64,000 nt of DNA from Pseudothauera nasutitermitis. Lineage in GTDB: Bacteria; Pseudomonadota; Gammaproteobacteria; Burkholderiales; Rhodocyclaceae. Shown piece after piece: positions 39,299 to 48,446 of this stretch (its first letter is position 1; the number at the start of each line of letters is the position of its first letter). Both the position numbers and the translations under genes were made by a program. Location: NCBI RefSeq assembly GCF_004801295.1, contig NZ_SSOC01000003.1, positions 496,001 through 560,000 of the forward strand, written 5' to 3'. The notes below the pieces were generated by a model that did not search any database, had not been told where the DNA came from, and saw only the letters and a list, made by a program, of their open reading frames with translations.

Positions 39299-40519
39299 TC
39301 ACCCCGGACGGCCATCGGCGCGCGGTTTGAGATAGATCGGCAGGTAGCGCGCGGCCCAGGCGACGAACACCGCCAGCCAGCCGGCCACCGCCGCCAGCAT
39401 CAGCCAGGACGACCATGCTCCGGGCAGCAGATCGGCAAGGATGCGCGTACCGACGACCGCCTGCAGGCACAGGAACAGCGCCCAGGTCAGCTGGTCCGCT
39501 TCCAGCGCGCGGCCGGAATGGCCCAGCGTGACCCGCGACACCATGGCGAGCAGGATGGAACCGAAGAAGCCGATGCCCAGCGCGTGCAGCGGCGCCAGCC
39601 CCAGTCCGTGCCAGCCCAGTTGGGCGCCGATGCCGCGCACGGCGAACAGCAGCAGCGCCACGCCGAGCCAGGCGAAGCCGATGTGCAGCATGCCGAGCAG
39701 ACGCACGCGCTGGGCCGCCAGCGGACGCCAGTTCACGCACAGCCACAGCGCCAGCGCGCCGGCCGGCGCATCGACCAGCCAGGTCCAGGCGCTCCAGCCG
39801 GCCGCCGCCAGCGCGCCGTGCGCCAGGCTGGCGCCCAGCATCGCGCGCAGCGCCCAGGTCGGACGCACCATCACGTAGTTCGGCACGATGTTGCTGGAGA
39901 AGAACGGCACCATGCGGTGGCAGACCGAGAAGAACACCGGCAACAGGAAAGCCCAGATGCCCGCCTCGATGCCCAGCCGCGCCCAGAACGCGCCGCCGCC
40001 CAGGGCGAACACCAGCCATGCGGCGACCGACAGCCCGCCACCCGCCACCCCCAGCCAGGCGGCACGCGCGTGCAGCGGATCAGGACGCGAACGGAAGGCC
40101 ACCCTCCACAATACCCGGGCGAGCAGGCCCCAGCCCACCAGCACCAGGAACAGGCCGGCAGCCAGCAGCGGCAGCCACCACAGGCCGATCGCCACCAGCA
40201 CCCAGCCGGCCACCAGCAGCCGCCAGGCCGGCAGCCAGGACGCCGGTGCGATGTCGGGCATGCTCTGCCAGCGCGGCATCGCGGTGAACAGAAAGCCGAA
40301 GATGTAGAACGGAAACACCCCGCCCACCGTCAGCAGCGCATGTGCCCAGCCGGGCGGCAGGCTCCAGCCCGGGTGCGGGGCCAGCCCGGTGCGCGCGGCC
40401 AGTTCCAGCGCCCACAGCGCAAAGACCAGCAACAGCATGCAGCCGCCCGAGAGAAACATCGCCCGGTGCGGCGCGAAAAACAACGGCATGCCCGTGGCCG
40501 ATGCCTGATTCGATGCCAT
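39299..40519 (-). CDS. nnrS: NnrS-family heme-copper membrane protein
   Basis: NnrS proteins help cells resist or handle nitric oxide. The 406-residue protein has about twelve hydrophobic segments. It opens PLFFAPHRAMFLSGGCMLLL and carries the conserved HRMVPFFSSNIVPNY. GGAGGAG precedes the ATG. It heads the nnrS-sirB-hemerythrin operon and diverges from a Dnr-type regulator, which probably controls it. Confidence 0.92.
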   Translation of the reverse strand: MASNQASATGMPLFFAPHRAMFLSGGCMLLLVFALWALELAARTGLAPHPGWSLPPGWAHALLTVGGVFPFYIFGFLFTAMPRWQSMPDIAPASWLPAWRLLVAGWVLVAIGLWWLPLLAAGLFLVLVGWGLLARVLWRVAFRSRPDPLHARAAWLGVAGGGLSVAAWLVFALGGGAFWARLGIEAGIWAFLLPVFFSVCHRMVPFFSSNIVPNYVMVRPTWALRAMLGASLAHGALAAAGWSAWTWLVDAPAGALALWLCVNWRPLAAQRVRLLGMLHIGFAWLGVALLLFAVRGIGAQLGWHGLGLAPLHALGIGFFGSILLAMVSRVTLGHSGRALEADQLTWALFLCLQAVVGTRILADLLPGAWSSWLMLAAVAGWLAVFVAWAARYLPIYLKPRADGRPG

Positions 40520-40593
40520 GTTCGCTCCGCTCCTCCAAGCGCCTGCACCACCATGGGGCAGGCTAGAATACCCATCAAAAACAGGAGACCCCC

Positions 40594-41280
40594 ATGCCCG
40601 ATCCGAACATGAGCATCCCCCAACTGCTGCGTCAGATGCCGCTGTTCAGCGAACTGTCCGACGACGACATCGAACGCGTCGCGCACTACACCCGCGACCG
40701 CCATCTGGCCAAGGGCGAGATGCTGTTCCAGCGCGGCGATCCGGCACACGGCTTCTACTTCGTCGTGGACGGCCAGATCAAGCTGGCGTTCTCGTCCGCC
40801 CAGGGCAACGAGAAGGTGGTCGAGGTGATCGGCCCGCGGCAGAGCTTCGGCGAGGCGGTGATGTTCATGGACCGCCCCTACCCGGTGTTCGCCGAGGCGC
40901 TGGTCGATACCTCGCTGCTGCACGTCGGCCAGCGCGTGGTCTCCGACCTGCTCGACCAGGACGCCGCGTTCGCCCGCAAGCTGCTCGCCGGCATGGCGAT
41001 CCGCCTGCACGGCATGGTGCGCGACGTGGAAACCTATTCGCTGCGCTCCAGCACCCAGCGGGTGATCGGCTACCTGCTCCAGCAGTCCGACGAGACCGCC
41101 GGCAGCGGCACCGAATTCGACCTGGCGATCAGCAAGCAGGTCATCGCCTCGCGCCTGAACCTCACCCCGGAAACGCTTTCGCGCATCTTCCACGACCTGT
41201 CCAGCGCCGGGCTGATCAGCGTGCGCGGCAAGCACATCACCCTGCACGACCCCGCCCGCCTGGCGCGCCACCAAGGCTGA
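40594..41280 (+). CDS. dnr: Dnr/NnrR-type Crp/Fnr regulator
   Basis: The 228-residue protein lacks the FNR Cys cluster, has a CRP-type sensor domain (about 15-135) and a winged helix with SKQVIASRLNLTPETLSRIF. Such proteins sense NO through heme and activate denitrification genes. The divergent nnrS and the hemerythrin gene support this, although no denitrification reductase lies in the window. AGGAG precedes the ATG, and a TAGAAT -10 is at 40564-40569. Confidence 0.87.
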   Translation: MPDPNMSIPQLLRQMPLFSELSDDDIERVAHYTRDRHLAKGEMLFQRGDPAHGFYFVVDGQIKLAFSSAQGNEKVVEVIGPRQSFGEAVMFMDRPYPVFAEALVDTSLLHVGQRVVSDLLDQDAAFARKLLAGMAIRLHGMVRDVETYSLRSSTQRVIGYLLQQSDETAGSGTEFDLAISKQVIASRLNLTPETLSRIFHDLSSAGLISVRGKHITLHDPARLARHQG

Positions 41281-41289
41281 AACGGCGAC

Positions 41290-41323
41290 GCCCCGTGGCC
41301 GCCATTGTCCGCGGCCACGGGGC
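41290..41323. terminator. Bidirectional hairpin between dnr and phaC
   Basis: A perfect 13-bp GC-rich stem (41290-41302 with 41311-41323) with an 8-nt loop sits between the two convergent stops. There is no T run, so termination may be partial. Confidence 0.6.
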
Positions 41324-41360
41324 GCCGGCCTTGATTCGGCTCAAGCGGCCCAGGGCGTGT

Positions 41361-43094
41361 TCAGTGCTCCACCACGTAGCGCCCGGGCGCCGCGCCCAGG
41401 CTGGGGAAGGACTTGGTGGCCGCCGGACGTGCCTCGACCAGTTCACCGCAGCGCGGCTTCAGCCAGGCCATCCAGTCTTCCCACCAGCTTCCCGGGCGCG
41501 CCTCGGCGCGCTCGCGCCAGGCTTCGGCGGTTTCGTTGCCCGGCGTGTCGGCCACCCAGAATCTGCGCTTGGGCGGATTGACCGGCGGGTTGACGATGCC
41601 CAGGATGTGCCCGGAACTGGACAGCACGTAGCGCTTGGGCCCGGCGACGTGGCGGGTGACCAGGTGGGTCTGCTGCCACGGCGCGATGTGGTCGTCCTCG
41701 GCGGACACGGCGTACAGCGGCTGCACGATGCGCCCGAGGTCGAGCGGCTGGCCGGCCACGGTCAGCGCGTCCTTGTGCACCAGGTGGTTGTTCAGGTACA
41801 GCTCGCGCAGGTACCAGGCGTGCATGCGGTAGGGCATGCGCGTGGTGTCCATGTTCCAGTACAGCACGTCGAACGGCGGCGGCTTCTCGCCGTACAGCCA
41901 GCCGTACACTACGTAGTGCCAGATCAGGCTGTTGGAGCGCAGCAGGCGGAACGAGGCGGCCATGTCCTTGCCGTCCAGGAAGCCGGTACGCGCCATCTTG
42001 TCGGTGAGGTAGCGGATGCTGGCTTCATCGACGAACACCTCGATGTCGCCCGGCTTGTGGAAATCCACCAGGGTGGTGAACAAGGTCCAGTCCGCCACCG
42101 GCATCTCTTCCGGCCTGAAGCGCCGGTTGGCCCAGGCCATGTACATCGCCAGCGCGGTGCCGCCGATGCAGTAGCCTGCCGCATGCACGCGCGCCGCGCC
42201 GGTGAACTTGCGCGCAGTGTCGATGATGGCGTGCACGCCATCGACCAGATAATCGTCGAAGCCCACGTCGCGCATCGAGGCATCGGGGTTCTTCCAACTG
42301 GTGATGAACACGTCCAGCCCCTGGTCGAGCAGGTAGCGGATCATGCTTTTCCTCGGCACCAGATCGAGGATGTAGAACTTGTTGATCCACGGCGTGACGA
42401 TGACCACCGGCTCGGCATGCACGCGCGCCTGCGTGGGCGCGTAGTGGATGACCTCCAGCAAGCGGTTGCGGAACACCACCTCGCCCGGCGTGGTGGCGAG
42501 GTTCTCGCCGACCTTGAAATCCTCCGGCGAGGTCATGCGCACATTGCCGGCCTTCATGTCCTCGAGGAAATTGCGCAAGCCCTTCACCAGGCTTTCGCCC
42601 CCGCTTTCGGCGGCCTTGCGCATGGCCACCGGGTTGGTCCAGAAGAAATTGGTGGGCGCCACCATGTTGAGCCACTTGCGCCACCAGAAGGCCGCGCGCC
42701 GACGCTCCTTGTCGGACAGCCCCGGGGTGTCGTAGAGCATGTCCTGCAGGTGGTGGGTGAAGGCCAGGTACCACTCCTTGACCAGATCCCAGCTGGGCGA
42801 ATCCGTCCATACCGGGTCGGCAAAGCGCGTGTCGTCGGCATGCGGGGTCACCGGGTCCTCGCTCGGCAGGCCCAGCGCCCGCCGCCAGGTGTGCGCCTGC
42901 AGGCGCCACAGGTCGGCGGACAGGCTGGCCATGCGCACGGACAGTTCCTGCGGGTGCGCCAGCCAGGCAAGCTTGGCGTGCACGATGGGGGCGGTCATGC
43001 CCAGCGGATCGATACCACCTTCGACCGTATCGTGAATCTCGCGCAAGGCCTTGCGGATGGTTTCGGGCGGGGTCGGACTCGTGGAATGCTTCAT
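41361..43094 (-). CDS. phaC: Class I poly(3-hydroxyalkanoate) synthase
   Basis: PhaC polymerises 3-hydroxybutyryl-CoA. The 577-residue enzyme has the N-terminal PHB-synthase domain (SPSWDLVKEWYLAFTHHLQD, NFFWTNPVAM). Its alpha/beta-hydrolase core has the lipase-like box GYCIGGT (catalytic Cys near 308), Asp in SAEDDHIAPW and His in SSGHILGIVNPP. The ATG at 43094 follows AGGAGG; the longer open frame is not used. No phaA, phaB or phaR is adjacent; the phasin is at 15577. Confidence 0.95.
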   Translation of the reverse strand: MKHSTSPTPPETIRKALREIHDTVEGGIDPLGMTAPIVHAKLAWLAHPQELSVRMASLSADLWRLQAHTWRRALGLPSEDPVTPHADDTRFADPVWTDSPSWDLVKEWYLAFTHHLQDMLYDTPGLSDKERRRAAFWWRKWLNMVAPTNFFWTNPVAMRKAAESGGESLVKGLRNFLEDMKAGNVRMTSPEDFKVGENLATTPGEVVFRNRLLEVIHYAPTQARVHAEPVVIVTPWINKFYILDLVPRKSMIRYLLDQGLDVFITSWKNPDASMRDVGFDDYLVDGVHAIIDTARKFTGAARVHAAGYCIGGTALAMYMAWANRRFRPEEMPVADWTLFTTLVDFHKPGDIEVFVDEASIRYLTDKMARTGFLDGKDMAASFRLLRSNSLIWHYVVYGWLYGEKPPPFDVLYWNMDTTRMPYRMHAWYLRELYLNNHLVHKDALTVAGQPLDLGRIVQPLYAVSAEDDHIAPWQQTHLVTRHVAGPKRYVLSSSGHILGIVNPPVNPPKRRFWVADTPGNETAEAWRERAEARPGSWWEDWMAWLKPRCGELVEARPAATKSFPSLGAAPGRYVVEH

Positions 43095-43182
43095 CGGCTC
43101 ACCTCCTTGCGGACCAGGGACGGCGCTCGGGCCATCCGGCCGATCATGCGCTACGCACGAGGGGGATGGCAATCGGCGCATG

Positions 43183-44592
43183 TCACGGTAATTCGTAGAT
43201 TTCTCCGGCCACCGGCACTTCGACCCCGTTCCAGCCGAGCGTCCCGCCGATGGCGCCGGCCAGGGCCTCGGCGACGCTCTGTTCGCCATGCACGACGAAA
43301 GTGCGGCGCGGCGGCGGGCCGAAGTTGCGCAGCCAGTCGAGCAGCGCGGGCTGGTCGGCATGCGCCGACAGGCCGCCGATGGTGTAGATGTCCGCACGCA
43401 CCGGAAAACGCTCGCCGAACAGGGTCACCTGCCGCGCGCCATCGACCAGCCGGCGGCCGAGCGAACCGCCGGCCTGGAAGCCGGCGATGACCACCGAACA
43501 TTCCGGGCGCGGCAGGTTGTTGCGCAGGTGGTACTTGATGCGCCCGGCGTCGCACATGCCGCTGGCGGACAGGATCACCAGCCCGCCGCGCCGCTCGTTG
43601 AGGGCGATGGATTCCTCCACGTCCTGCACGAAACGCACGTTGATCCGGCCGGGGTGCTGGCGCGCCCAGGCCATCAGTTCGCCCGTCTCGCGATCCCACA
43701 GTTCATCGTGGCGCATGGTCAGTGCAGTGGCGGCGGAAGCCATCGGCGAATCAACGACGATCTCCAGCGGCCCCACCCTGCCCTGCCGCACCAGGTTGGC
43801 GAGCACGAAGATGACTTCCTGCGTGCGCCCCACGGCAAAGGCCGGAATGATCACATTGCCGCCCTTGTCGCGCAGCGTGCGGTTGAGGGCGCGGCACAAT
43901 TCGTTCTCGGTTTCGGCCATCGAGCGGTGCGCCCGATTGCCGTAGGTCGACTCCACGCACAGGTAATCCGCCTGGTGGAGCACCGCCGGATCGCGCACCA
44001 CGGGGCGCATCGGCTGCCCGAGGTCGCCGGAGAACACCAGGGTGCGCGGCCGGCCGCCGGTGCGCAACTCCAGTTCGATGATCGCCGAGCCGAGGATGTG
44101 CCCGGCCTCGTGGAACGTGCAGCGCACGCCGGGCGCGGGCTCGAAGGTCTTGCCGTAGGGCTGCGGGCGCAGCCGCTTCAGGCTGTCGAGCGCCTGGGCC
44201 ACGGTATACAGCGGCGCGGCATCCCAGCCCCTGCGCAGGTGGCGGGCACGCTCGTGGCGGTTGGCCCATTCGGCTTCCTTCTCCTGGATATGCGCCGAAT
44301 CCAGCAGCATGATTTCCAGCAGATCCACCGTGGCCTCGGTGGCATGCACCGGCCCGCGATAACCCAGCGCCACCAGGCGCGGCAGCAGGCCGGCGTGGTC
44401 GAGGTGGGCATGGGTGAGCAGCACGAAATCCAGCTCGCGCAGGTTGAAATCGAGCGCGTGCAGATTCTTGCGCGCCGCGCTGCGTCCGCCCTGGAACAAG
44501 CCACAGTCGATCAACCCGACGCCACCGTCGTACCACAGCTGGGCGCAGGAACCGGTCACCTCGCCCGCCGCCCCATGGAAGCTCAATCTCAT
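43183..44592 (-). CDS. MBL-fold/beta-CASP RNA-processing exonuclease family protein
   Basis: The 469-residue protein is a metallo-beta-lactamase with beta-CASP and RMMBL domains, the CPSF73-like bacterial group. The metal site HAHLDH is at 61-66, with the later GHILGSA, FSGDLG and SAHAD motifs. Known relatives are RNA nucleases. The ATG at 44592 follows GAGAGG. It lies 88 bp upstream of phaC on the same strand and diverges from the universal stress gene. In Rhodocyclales and Burkholderiales such genes often accompany phaC and usp; the reason is unknown. Confidence 0.9.
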   Translation of the reverse strand: MRLSFHGAAGEVTGSCAQLWYDGGVGLIDCGLFQGGRSAARKNLHALDFNLRELDFVLLTHAHLDHAGLLPRLVALGYRGPVHATEATVDLLEIMLLDSAHIQEKEAEWANRHERARHLRRGWDAAPLYTVAQALDSLKRLRPQPYGKTFEPAPGVRCTFHEAGHILGSAIIELELRTGGRPRTLVFSGDLGQPMRPVVRDPAVLHQADYLCVESTYGNRAHRSMAETENELCRALNRTLRDKGGNVIIPAFAVGRTQEVIFVLANLVRQGRVGPLEIVVDSPMASAATALTMRHDELWDRETGELMAWARQHPGRINVRFVQDVEESIALNERRGGLVILSASGMCDAGRIKYHLRNNLPRPECSVVIAGFQAGGSLGRRLVDGARQVTLFGERFPVRADIYTIGGLSAHADQPALLDWLRNFGPPPRRTFVVHGEQSVAEALAGAIGGTLGWNGVEVPVAGEIYELP

Positions 44593-44689
44593 CCAGGCCT
44601 CTCCCGCAACGCGCGCCGGGCCTCGGTCGCCCGGCGGCCGGCACGCTCGGTATAATGAATCACCACAGTCAGCGTAAGGATACACCGCC

Positions 44690-45133
44690 ATGTTCAAACA
44701 CCTGCTCGTACCCACCGACGGTTCTCCGCTGTCGGACAGCACCGTGGCGCGGGCCGTGGCTTTCGCCCGTGACGCCGGCGCGCGGATCACCTTCTTCTAT
44801 GCCCAGCCGGACTTCCCCATGCCGATCTACGGCGAAGGCGCGCTGATCGACCCGACCACGCCCGAACAATTCGCCAAATCCACGGAGGAAGAGGCGCAGC
44901 GCATCCTGGCCCAGGCCAAGGCCGCCGCCGAGGCCGAAGGCGTCACCGCGGGCACCGACACGGTGGTCAATGAGGTGCCCTACGAGGCCATCATCGACGC
45001 CGCCGACCGCCTCGGCTGCGACCTGATCTTCATGGCCTCGCACGGCCGTCGCGGCATCGCCGGGCTGTTGCTGGGCAGCGAGACCCAGAAGGTGCTCACC
45101 CACAGCAAGACGCCGGTGCTGGTCTACCGCTGA
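44690..45133 (+). CDS. Universal stress protein (UspA family)
   Basis: The 147-residue protein has the Usp start MFKHLLVPTDGSPLS and the ATP-binding signature ASHGRRGIAGLLLGSETQKV. It belongs to the nucleotide-binding UspFG-like branch. AAGGA precedes the ATG. It diverges from the MBL gene and ends in a bidirectional terminator. Confidence 0.94.
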   Translation: MFKHLLVPTDGSPLSDSTVARAVAFARDAGARITFFYAQPDFPMPIYGEGALIDPTTPEQFAKSTEEEAQRILAQAKAAAEAEGVTAGTDTVVNEVPYEAIIDAADRLGCDLIFMASHGRRGIAGLLLGSETQKVLTHSKTPVLVYR

Positions 45134-45166
45134 GCATCACCGCGACGCCTGCATTGCGGTGCGTGG

Positions 45167-45195
45167 ACAAGGCCTCCCCGAGCGGGAGGCCTTGT
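45167..45195. terminator. Bidirectional terminator between usp and esterase
   Basis: A perfect 12-bp stem (45167-45178 with 45184-45195) has a 5-nt loop; TTTT follows at 45198 on the plus strand. Confidence 0.8.
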
Positions 45196-45212
45196 CGTTT
45201 TCGGGGGACGGT

Positions 45213-45887
45213 TCAGCCGCGCAGCAGCGCCGTGAGCCAGTTCCCCAGATCGCGCAGCTCCGGCAGGCATACCTGATGTCCCATCGGATAGGTGTGCCAC
45301 GCCGGCCGCAATCCGCCCGCCTCCAGGCAATCCCTGGCGGCCCGGCCGAGGGCCGGCGAGACGACTTCATCCTCGTCGCCGTGTGCGGCGAACACCGGCA
45401 GGGCCGCGTGCTGCGCGAGGCAGGTCAGCAGCCCCGGACTGGGGATGTAGGTGGATAAGGCCACCACGCCCGCCACCGCTTCCGGCCGGCGCAACGCGGC
45501 CGTGTAGGCCACCGCGCCGCCCTGCGAGAAGCCGGCGAGAACGATCCGCGCGGCGGGGATGCCGCGCTCCGCTTCGCGGGCGATCAAGGCTTCCACCGTG
45601 GCGCACGATTCCAGCAGCCCGGCATTGTCGATGCGGCGCTCCTGCGGGCTGAGGCTGAGGATGTCGTACCACGCGCGCATCACGTAACCGCCATTGCAGC
45701 TCACCGGCCGCAGCGGCGCGTGGGGAAAGATGCAGCGCAGGGCCGTGCCCGCCGGCAGGCCCAGTTCATCAATGACCGGCACGAAATCGCTGCCGTCCGC
45801 GCCCAGTCCGTGCAGCCAGATCAACGCGTGGGTCGGCTCACCGGCGGTTTCCAGTTCGATACGGTCGGGCAGGAATTCGGGACGCAT
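45213..45887 (-). CDS. Carboxylesterase/phospholipase (alpha/beta hydrolase)
   Basis: The 224-residue protein is of the small carboxylesterase II (EstB/YpfH-like) family. It has the oxyanion region LIWLHGLGADGSDF, nucleophile Ser121 in LAGFSQGGA, Asp in HGDEDEVV and His in MGHQVCLPE. No signal peptide is seen, so it acts in the cytosol on short acyl esters. The ATG at 45887 is chosen from the family start; its ribosome site is weak. The 337-bp gap on its left-hand neighbour side (45888-46224) has no gene and holds the cco operon terminator. Confidence 0.88.
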   Translation of the reverse strand: MRPEFLPDRIELETAGEPTHALIWLHGLGADGSDFVPVIDELGLPAGTALRCIFPHAPLRPVSCNGGYVMRAWYDILSLSPQERRIDNAGLLESCATVEALIAREAERGIPAARIVLAGFSQGGAVAYTAALRRPEAVAGVVALSTYIPSPGLLTCLAQHAALPVFAAHGDEDEVVSPALGRAARDCLEAGGLRPAWHTYPMGHQVCLPELRDLGNWLTALLRG

Positions 45888-46104
45888 GTGGACTCGGTTG
45901 TATTGGGCGGATATTGCTGAAATAGGAGACCGTCTGGCACAAGGCCTCGTGGCCGGCGTCGGGCGGTCGTTCTCACTGGGCGCCGTAAGCATAGCTCTCG
46001 CCTGCGCGCTTGCGCCACATCACCCGCCTCGACAACCGCGGGGGCATTGCCTGCGGAACGCTTGCAAAGCTGCGCAGACCTGCGAACCTCATCCCGCCCG
46101 GAAA

Positions 46105-46134
46105 GACAAAACCCCCGGAGACCGGGGGTTTGTC
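46105..46134 (-). terminator. Terminator of the cco operon
   Basis: A 13-bp stem with one bulge (46105-46118 with 46122-46134) has a 3-nt loop. It lies 90 bp downstream of the DUF3149 gene in the direction of transcription. Nothing else was recognised between 45888 and 46224. Confidence 0.65.
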
Positions 46135-46224
46135 ATCGACTCAAGGCCCCGATGCCAGCGGGCCGTCGCCGTTCAGCAGAGCGTACCGCGAGAACTCACG
46201 GTGCGCACCGCCATGCCTTGAAGC

Positions 46225-46368
46225 TTAGTTGCTCTCCGCGTTCTTGGCGTCTTCGGCCATCTTGCGCACCGCGTAGCGGTAGATGTACGCACCCATCACC
46301 ACCACAAAACCGATGGTGAACAGGCTCAGCAGGCCGATGTCCGTGGTCAGCAATTCATTCAATGCCAT
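46225..46368 (-). CDS. DUF3149-type single-pass membrane microprotein
   Basis: This 47-residue gene lies behind AAAGGAG with an ATG at 46368. The product has a polar start (MALNELLTTD), one membrane helix (about 11-31, IGLLSLFTIGFVVVMGAYIY) and a charged cytoplasmic tail. The pattern fits DUF3149 proteins, which often end cbb3 accessory operons in betaproteobacteria. It lies 26 bp after fixH. The function is unknown; a small assembly factor or CcoQ-like stabiliser is possible. Confidence 0.8.
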   Translation of the reverse strand: MALNELLTTDIGLLSLFTIGFVVVMGAYIYRYAVRKMAEDAKNAESN

Positions 46369-46394
46369 GGCGAATCTCCTTTAACAAAGGACGG

Positions 46395-46919
46395 TTAGGA
46401 ACTGGTTGGATCGATCCTGATTTCCGTCTCTGTCGGGAGGTACGCGGCCCCGTTCATTCTCCAGCTGCGGGACTCATCTTCTATCTGGAACAGCCATCGC
46501 CCCTTGCTCAGGGGTTCGATGACCCCGGCGAATACGCCGCCGTGGCGGCGCAGCACCAGTTCCTGGTCCATCCCGCCCCGGGTGGGATGGGAAATGGTCA
46601 GGCGGATCACATCCGGCACACTGGCCGCATCCGTGGCGTTCAACTCGACGCGCAGCACGTCATCACGAATCGTCATGGCGGCATTCAGCCCGAGCGTGCC
46701 GGCGAGCGCCAGACGGTCGATGGTCATGACGATCGCCCGCCCTTCCTTGTAGTAATCATCGACCACCAGACCATCCCAGGTCTTGATCGACACGGTGAGA
46801 AAGGCCACCCCGACGATGATGGAGGTACCCGGAATGGCCAGCAGGAACCAGGGCCAGAACTGCTTGTACCAGGGCTCGGGCTTGGTGGGGGAGGAAGTGG
46901 AAGTGGCGAGCGTGTTCAT
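46395..46919 (-). CDS. fixH: FixH-family cbb3 oxidase assembly protein
   Basis: The 174-residue protein has one N-terminal membrane segment (about 24-45, FWPWFLLAIPGTSIIVGVAF). A DDYYKEG motif and a periplasmic beta-rich domain follow. FixH is required with CcoG and CcoI for cbb3 maturation in rhizobia, and its molecular role is not settled. It follows ccoG by 3 bp. Confidence 0.88.
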   Translation of the reverse strand: MNTLATSTSSPTKPEPWYKQFWPWFLLAIPGTSIIVGVAFLTVSIKTWDGLVVDDYYKEGRAIVMTIDRLALAGTLGLNAAMTIRDDVLRVELNATDAASVPDVIRLTISHPTRGGMDQELVLRRHGGVFAGVIEPLSKGRWLFQIEDESRSWRMNGAAYLPTETEIRIDPTSS

Positions 46920-46922
46920 GGG

Positions 46923-48356
46923 TCAGTGAGGCATCAGGAAGGTGGTTTCTTCACGGACGGCGACCGAGGCATCGTCGGTGGCCTGGACGTCGAAATGCAG
47001 CTTGTTGGCTCCCGGCTTGCCGGAACTCGGCGGCACCGCCACCTGCACGGTGACGGCCTGGGTGGTGGCGGGCGCCACCTCGACCCGGCCGGTGCCGCGG
47101 ATGACCGCGCCATCCAGGCCACCCACGCGCACTTCGAAACTGCGCGGCCCTTCGGTCATGTTCATGACCTGCAGGCGATAGACGTTCTCGATGGTGCCGT
47201 CGGCCAGTTCGGTGGCCAGTGCGGCACGGTCGCGGATGATGTCGACCCGCAGCGTGGAGCGGGTTGCCAGCCCCCAGGCCAGGGCCACGCAGAATGCCGC
47301 CAGGATACCACCATAGATCAGTGTACGCGGACGCAGCACGTGCAGCAGGATCTCGCGCATGCCCCAGTGCTTCTTCAGGGCATTCTCGGTGGAATAGCGG
47401 ATCAGTCCGCGCGGGTACTGCATCTTGTCCATGACCTGGTCACAGGCGTCGATACAGGCCGCACAGCCGATGCATTCGTACTGCAGCCCGTCGCGGATGT
47501 CGATGCCCGTGGGACAGACCTGCACGCAGATGCCGCAATCGACACAGTCGCCCTTGCCCTCGGCCCGGGGATCGATGCCCTTCTTGCGCGTGCCGCGCGG
47601 CTCTCCGCGCTCCTCGTCGTAGGTGATGACCAGCGTATCGGGGTCGAACATCACCCCCTGGAAGCGCGCGTACGGGCACATGTACTTGCATACCTGTTCG
47701 CGCAGGAGGCCGGCGAACAGGTAGGTGAAGCCGCCGTAGAACAGGATCCAGAACAGTTCCCACGGACCGAAGCTGAACGTCACGGCCGACTGCAGCAGTT
47801 CGCGCAGCGGAGAGAAATAGGCCACGAAGGTGAAGCCGGTCCACAGCGCGAACAATGCCCAGACCGCGTATTTGGAGCCGCGCCGGAACAGCTTCTGCCC
47901 GCTCATCGGCGCCTTGTCGAGCTTCATGCGGGCATTGCGATCGCCTTCGATCTTCTCCTCGATCCACATGAAGATCTCGGTATAGACCGTCTGCGGACAG
48001 GCGTAGCCGCACCACAGGCGCCCAGCGATCGCGGTGAAGAAGAACAGCGCGTAGGCCGAGATGATCAGGATGATGGCGAGGTAGAACACGTCCTGCGGCC
48101 AGAACACCCAGCCAAAGACGTAGAACTTGCGCTCCACCAAATGGAACAGGACTGCCTGTCGGTCATTCCAGACCAGCCACGGCAGCCCGTAGAAAAGCAG
48201 TTGAGTGATCCACACCAGCGCCCAGCGCCAGTTGGCGAACATGCCACTGACCGAGCGGACCTGCAGTTTCTTGCGTGCGGCGTAGAAGGTGTCGTTGCTA
48301 TTGTCGGGCGGTTTGGGGGAACCGGCCGATTGGGGCTTGGGGTTTGTGCTGTTCAT
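46923..48356 (-). CDS. ccoG: Cytochrome c oxidase accessory protein CcoG (RdxA/FixG)
   Basis: CcoG is a membrane iron-sulfur protein that reduces Cu(II) for cbb3 assembly. The 477 residues have about five membrane segments and a FixG core with LWCGYACPQTVYTEIFMW. Two [4Fe-4S] clusters follow (CGICVQVCPTGIDI and CIGCAACIDACD), then a C-terminal periplasmic Ig-like domain. An 8-10 bp hairpin separates it from ccoP; its ribosome site is weak. It heads the accessory end of the locus. Confidence 0.94.
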   Translation of the reverse strand: MNSTNPKPQSAGSPKPPDNSNDTFYAARKKLQVRSVSGMFANWRWALVWITQLLFYGLPWLVWNDRQAVLFHLVERKFYVFGWVFWPQDVFYLAIILIISAYALFFFTAIAGRLWCGYACPQTVYTEIFMWIEEKIEGDRNARMKLDKAPMSGQKLFRRGSKYAVWALFALWTGFTFVAYFSPLRELLQSAVTFSFGPWELFWILFYGGFTYLFAGLLREQVCKYMCPYARFQGVMFDPDTLVITYDEERGEPRGTRKKGIDPRAEGKGDCVDCGICVQVCPTGIDIRDGLQYECIGCAACIDACDQVMDKMQYPRGLIRYSTENALKKHWGMREILLHVLRPRTLIYGGILAAFCVALAWGLATRSTLRVDIIRDRAALATELADGTIENVYRLQVMNMTEGPRSFEVRVGGLDGAVIRGTGRVEVAPATTQAVTVQVAVPPSSGKPGANKLHFDVQATDDASVAVREETTFLMPH

Positions 48357-48397
48357 GATCGCTTTATTAGTAGATTCTTATTGTTCTACTTTGAAAT

Positions 48398-48421
48398 ATC
48401 CCCGGGGTTTCCCCCGGGGAT
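48398..48421. terminator. Hairpin between ccoP and ccoG
   Basis: A perfect 10-bp stem (48398-48407 with 48412-48421) has a 4-nt loop and no T run. It may cap the ccoNOQP message 3' end and lower ccoG expression rather than stop transcription fully. Confidence 0.55.
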
Positions 48422-48446
48422 GGAAGCTTCTAGCACTGACTAGGCC

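Noticed and set aside
46010-46228. Plus-strand 72-residue frame in the gap right of the esterase
   Set aside because: It crosses the cco operon terminator and ends inside the DUF3149 gene; it has no ribosome site or recognisable product.
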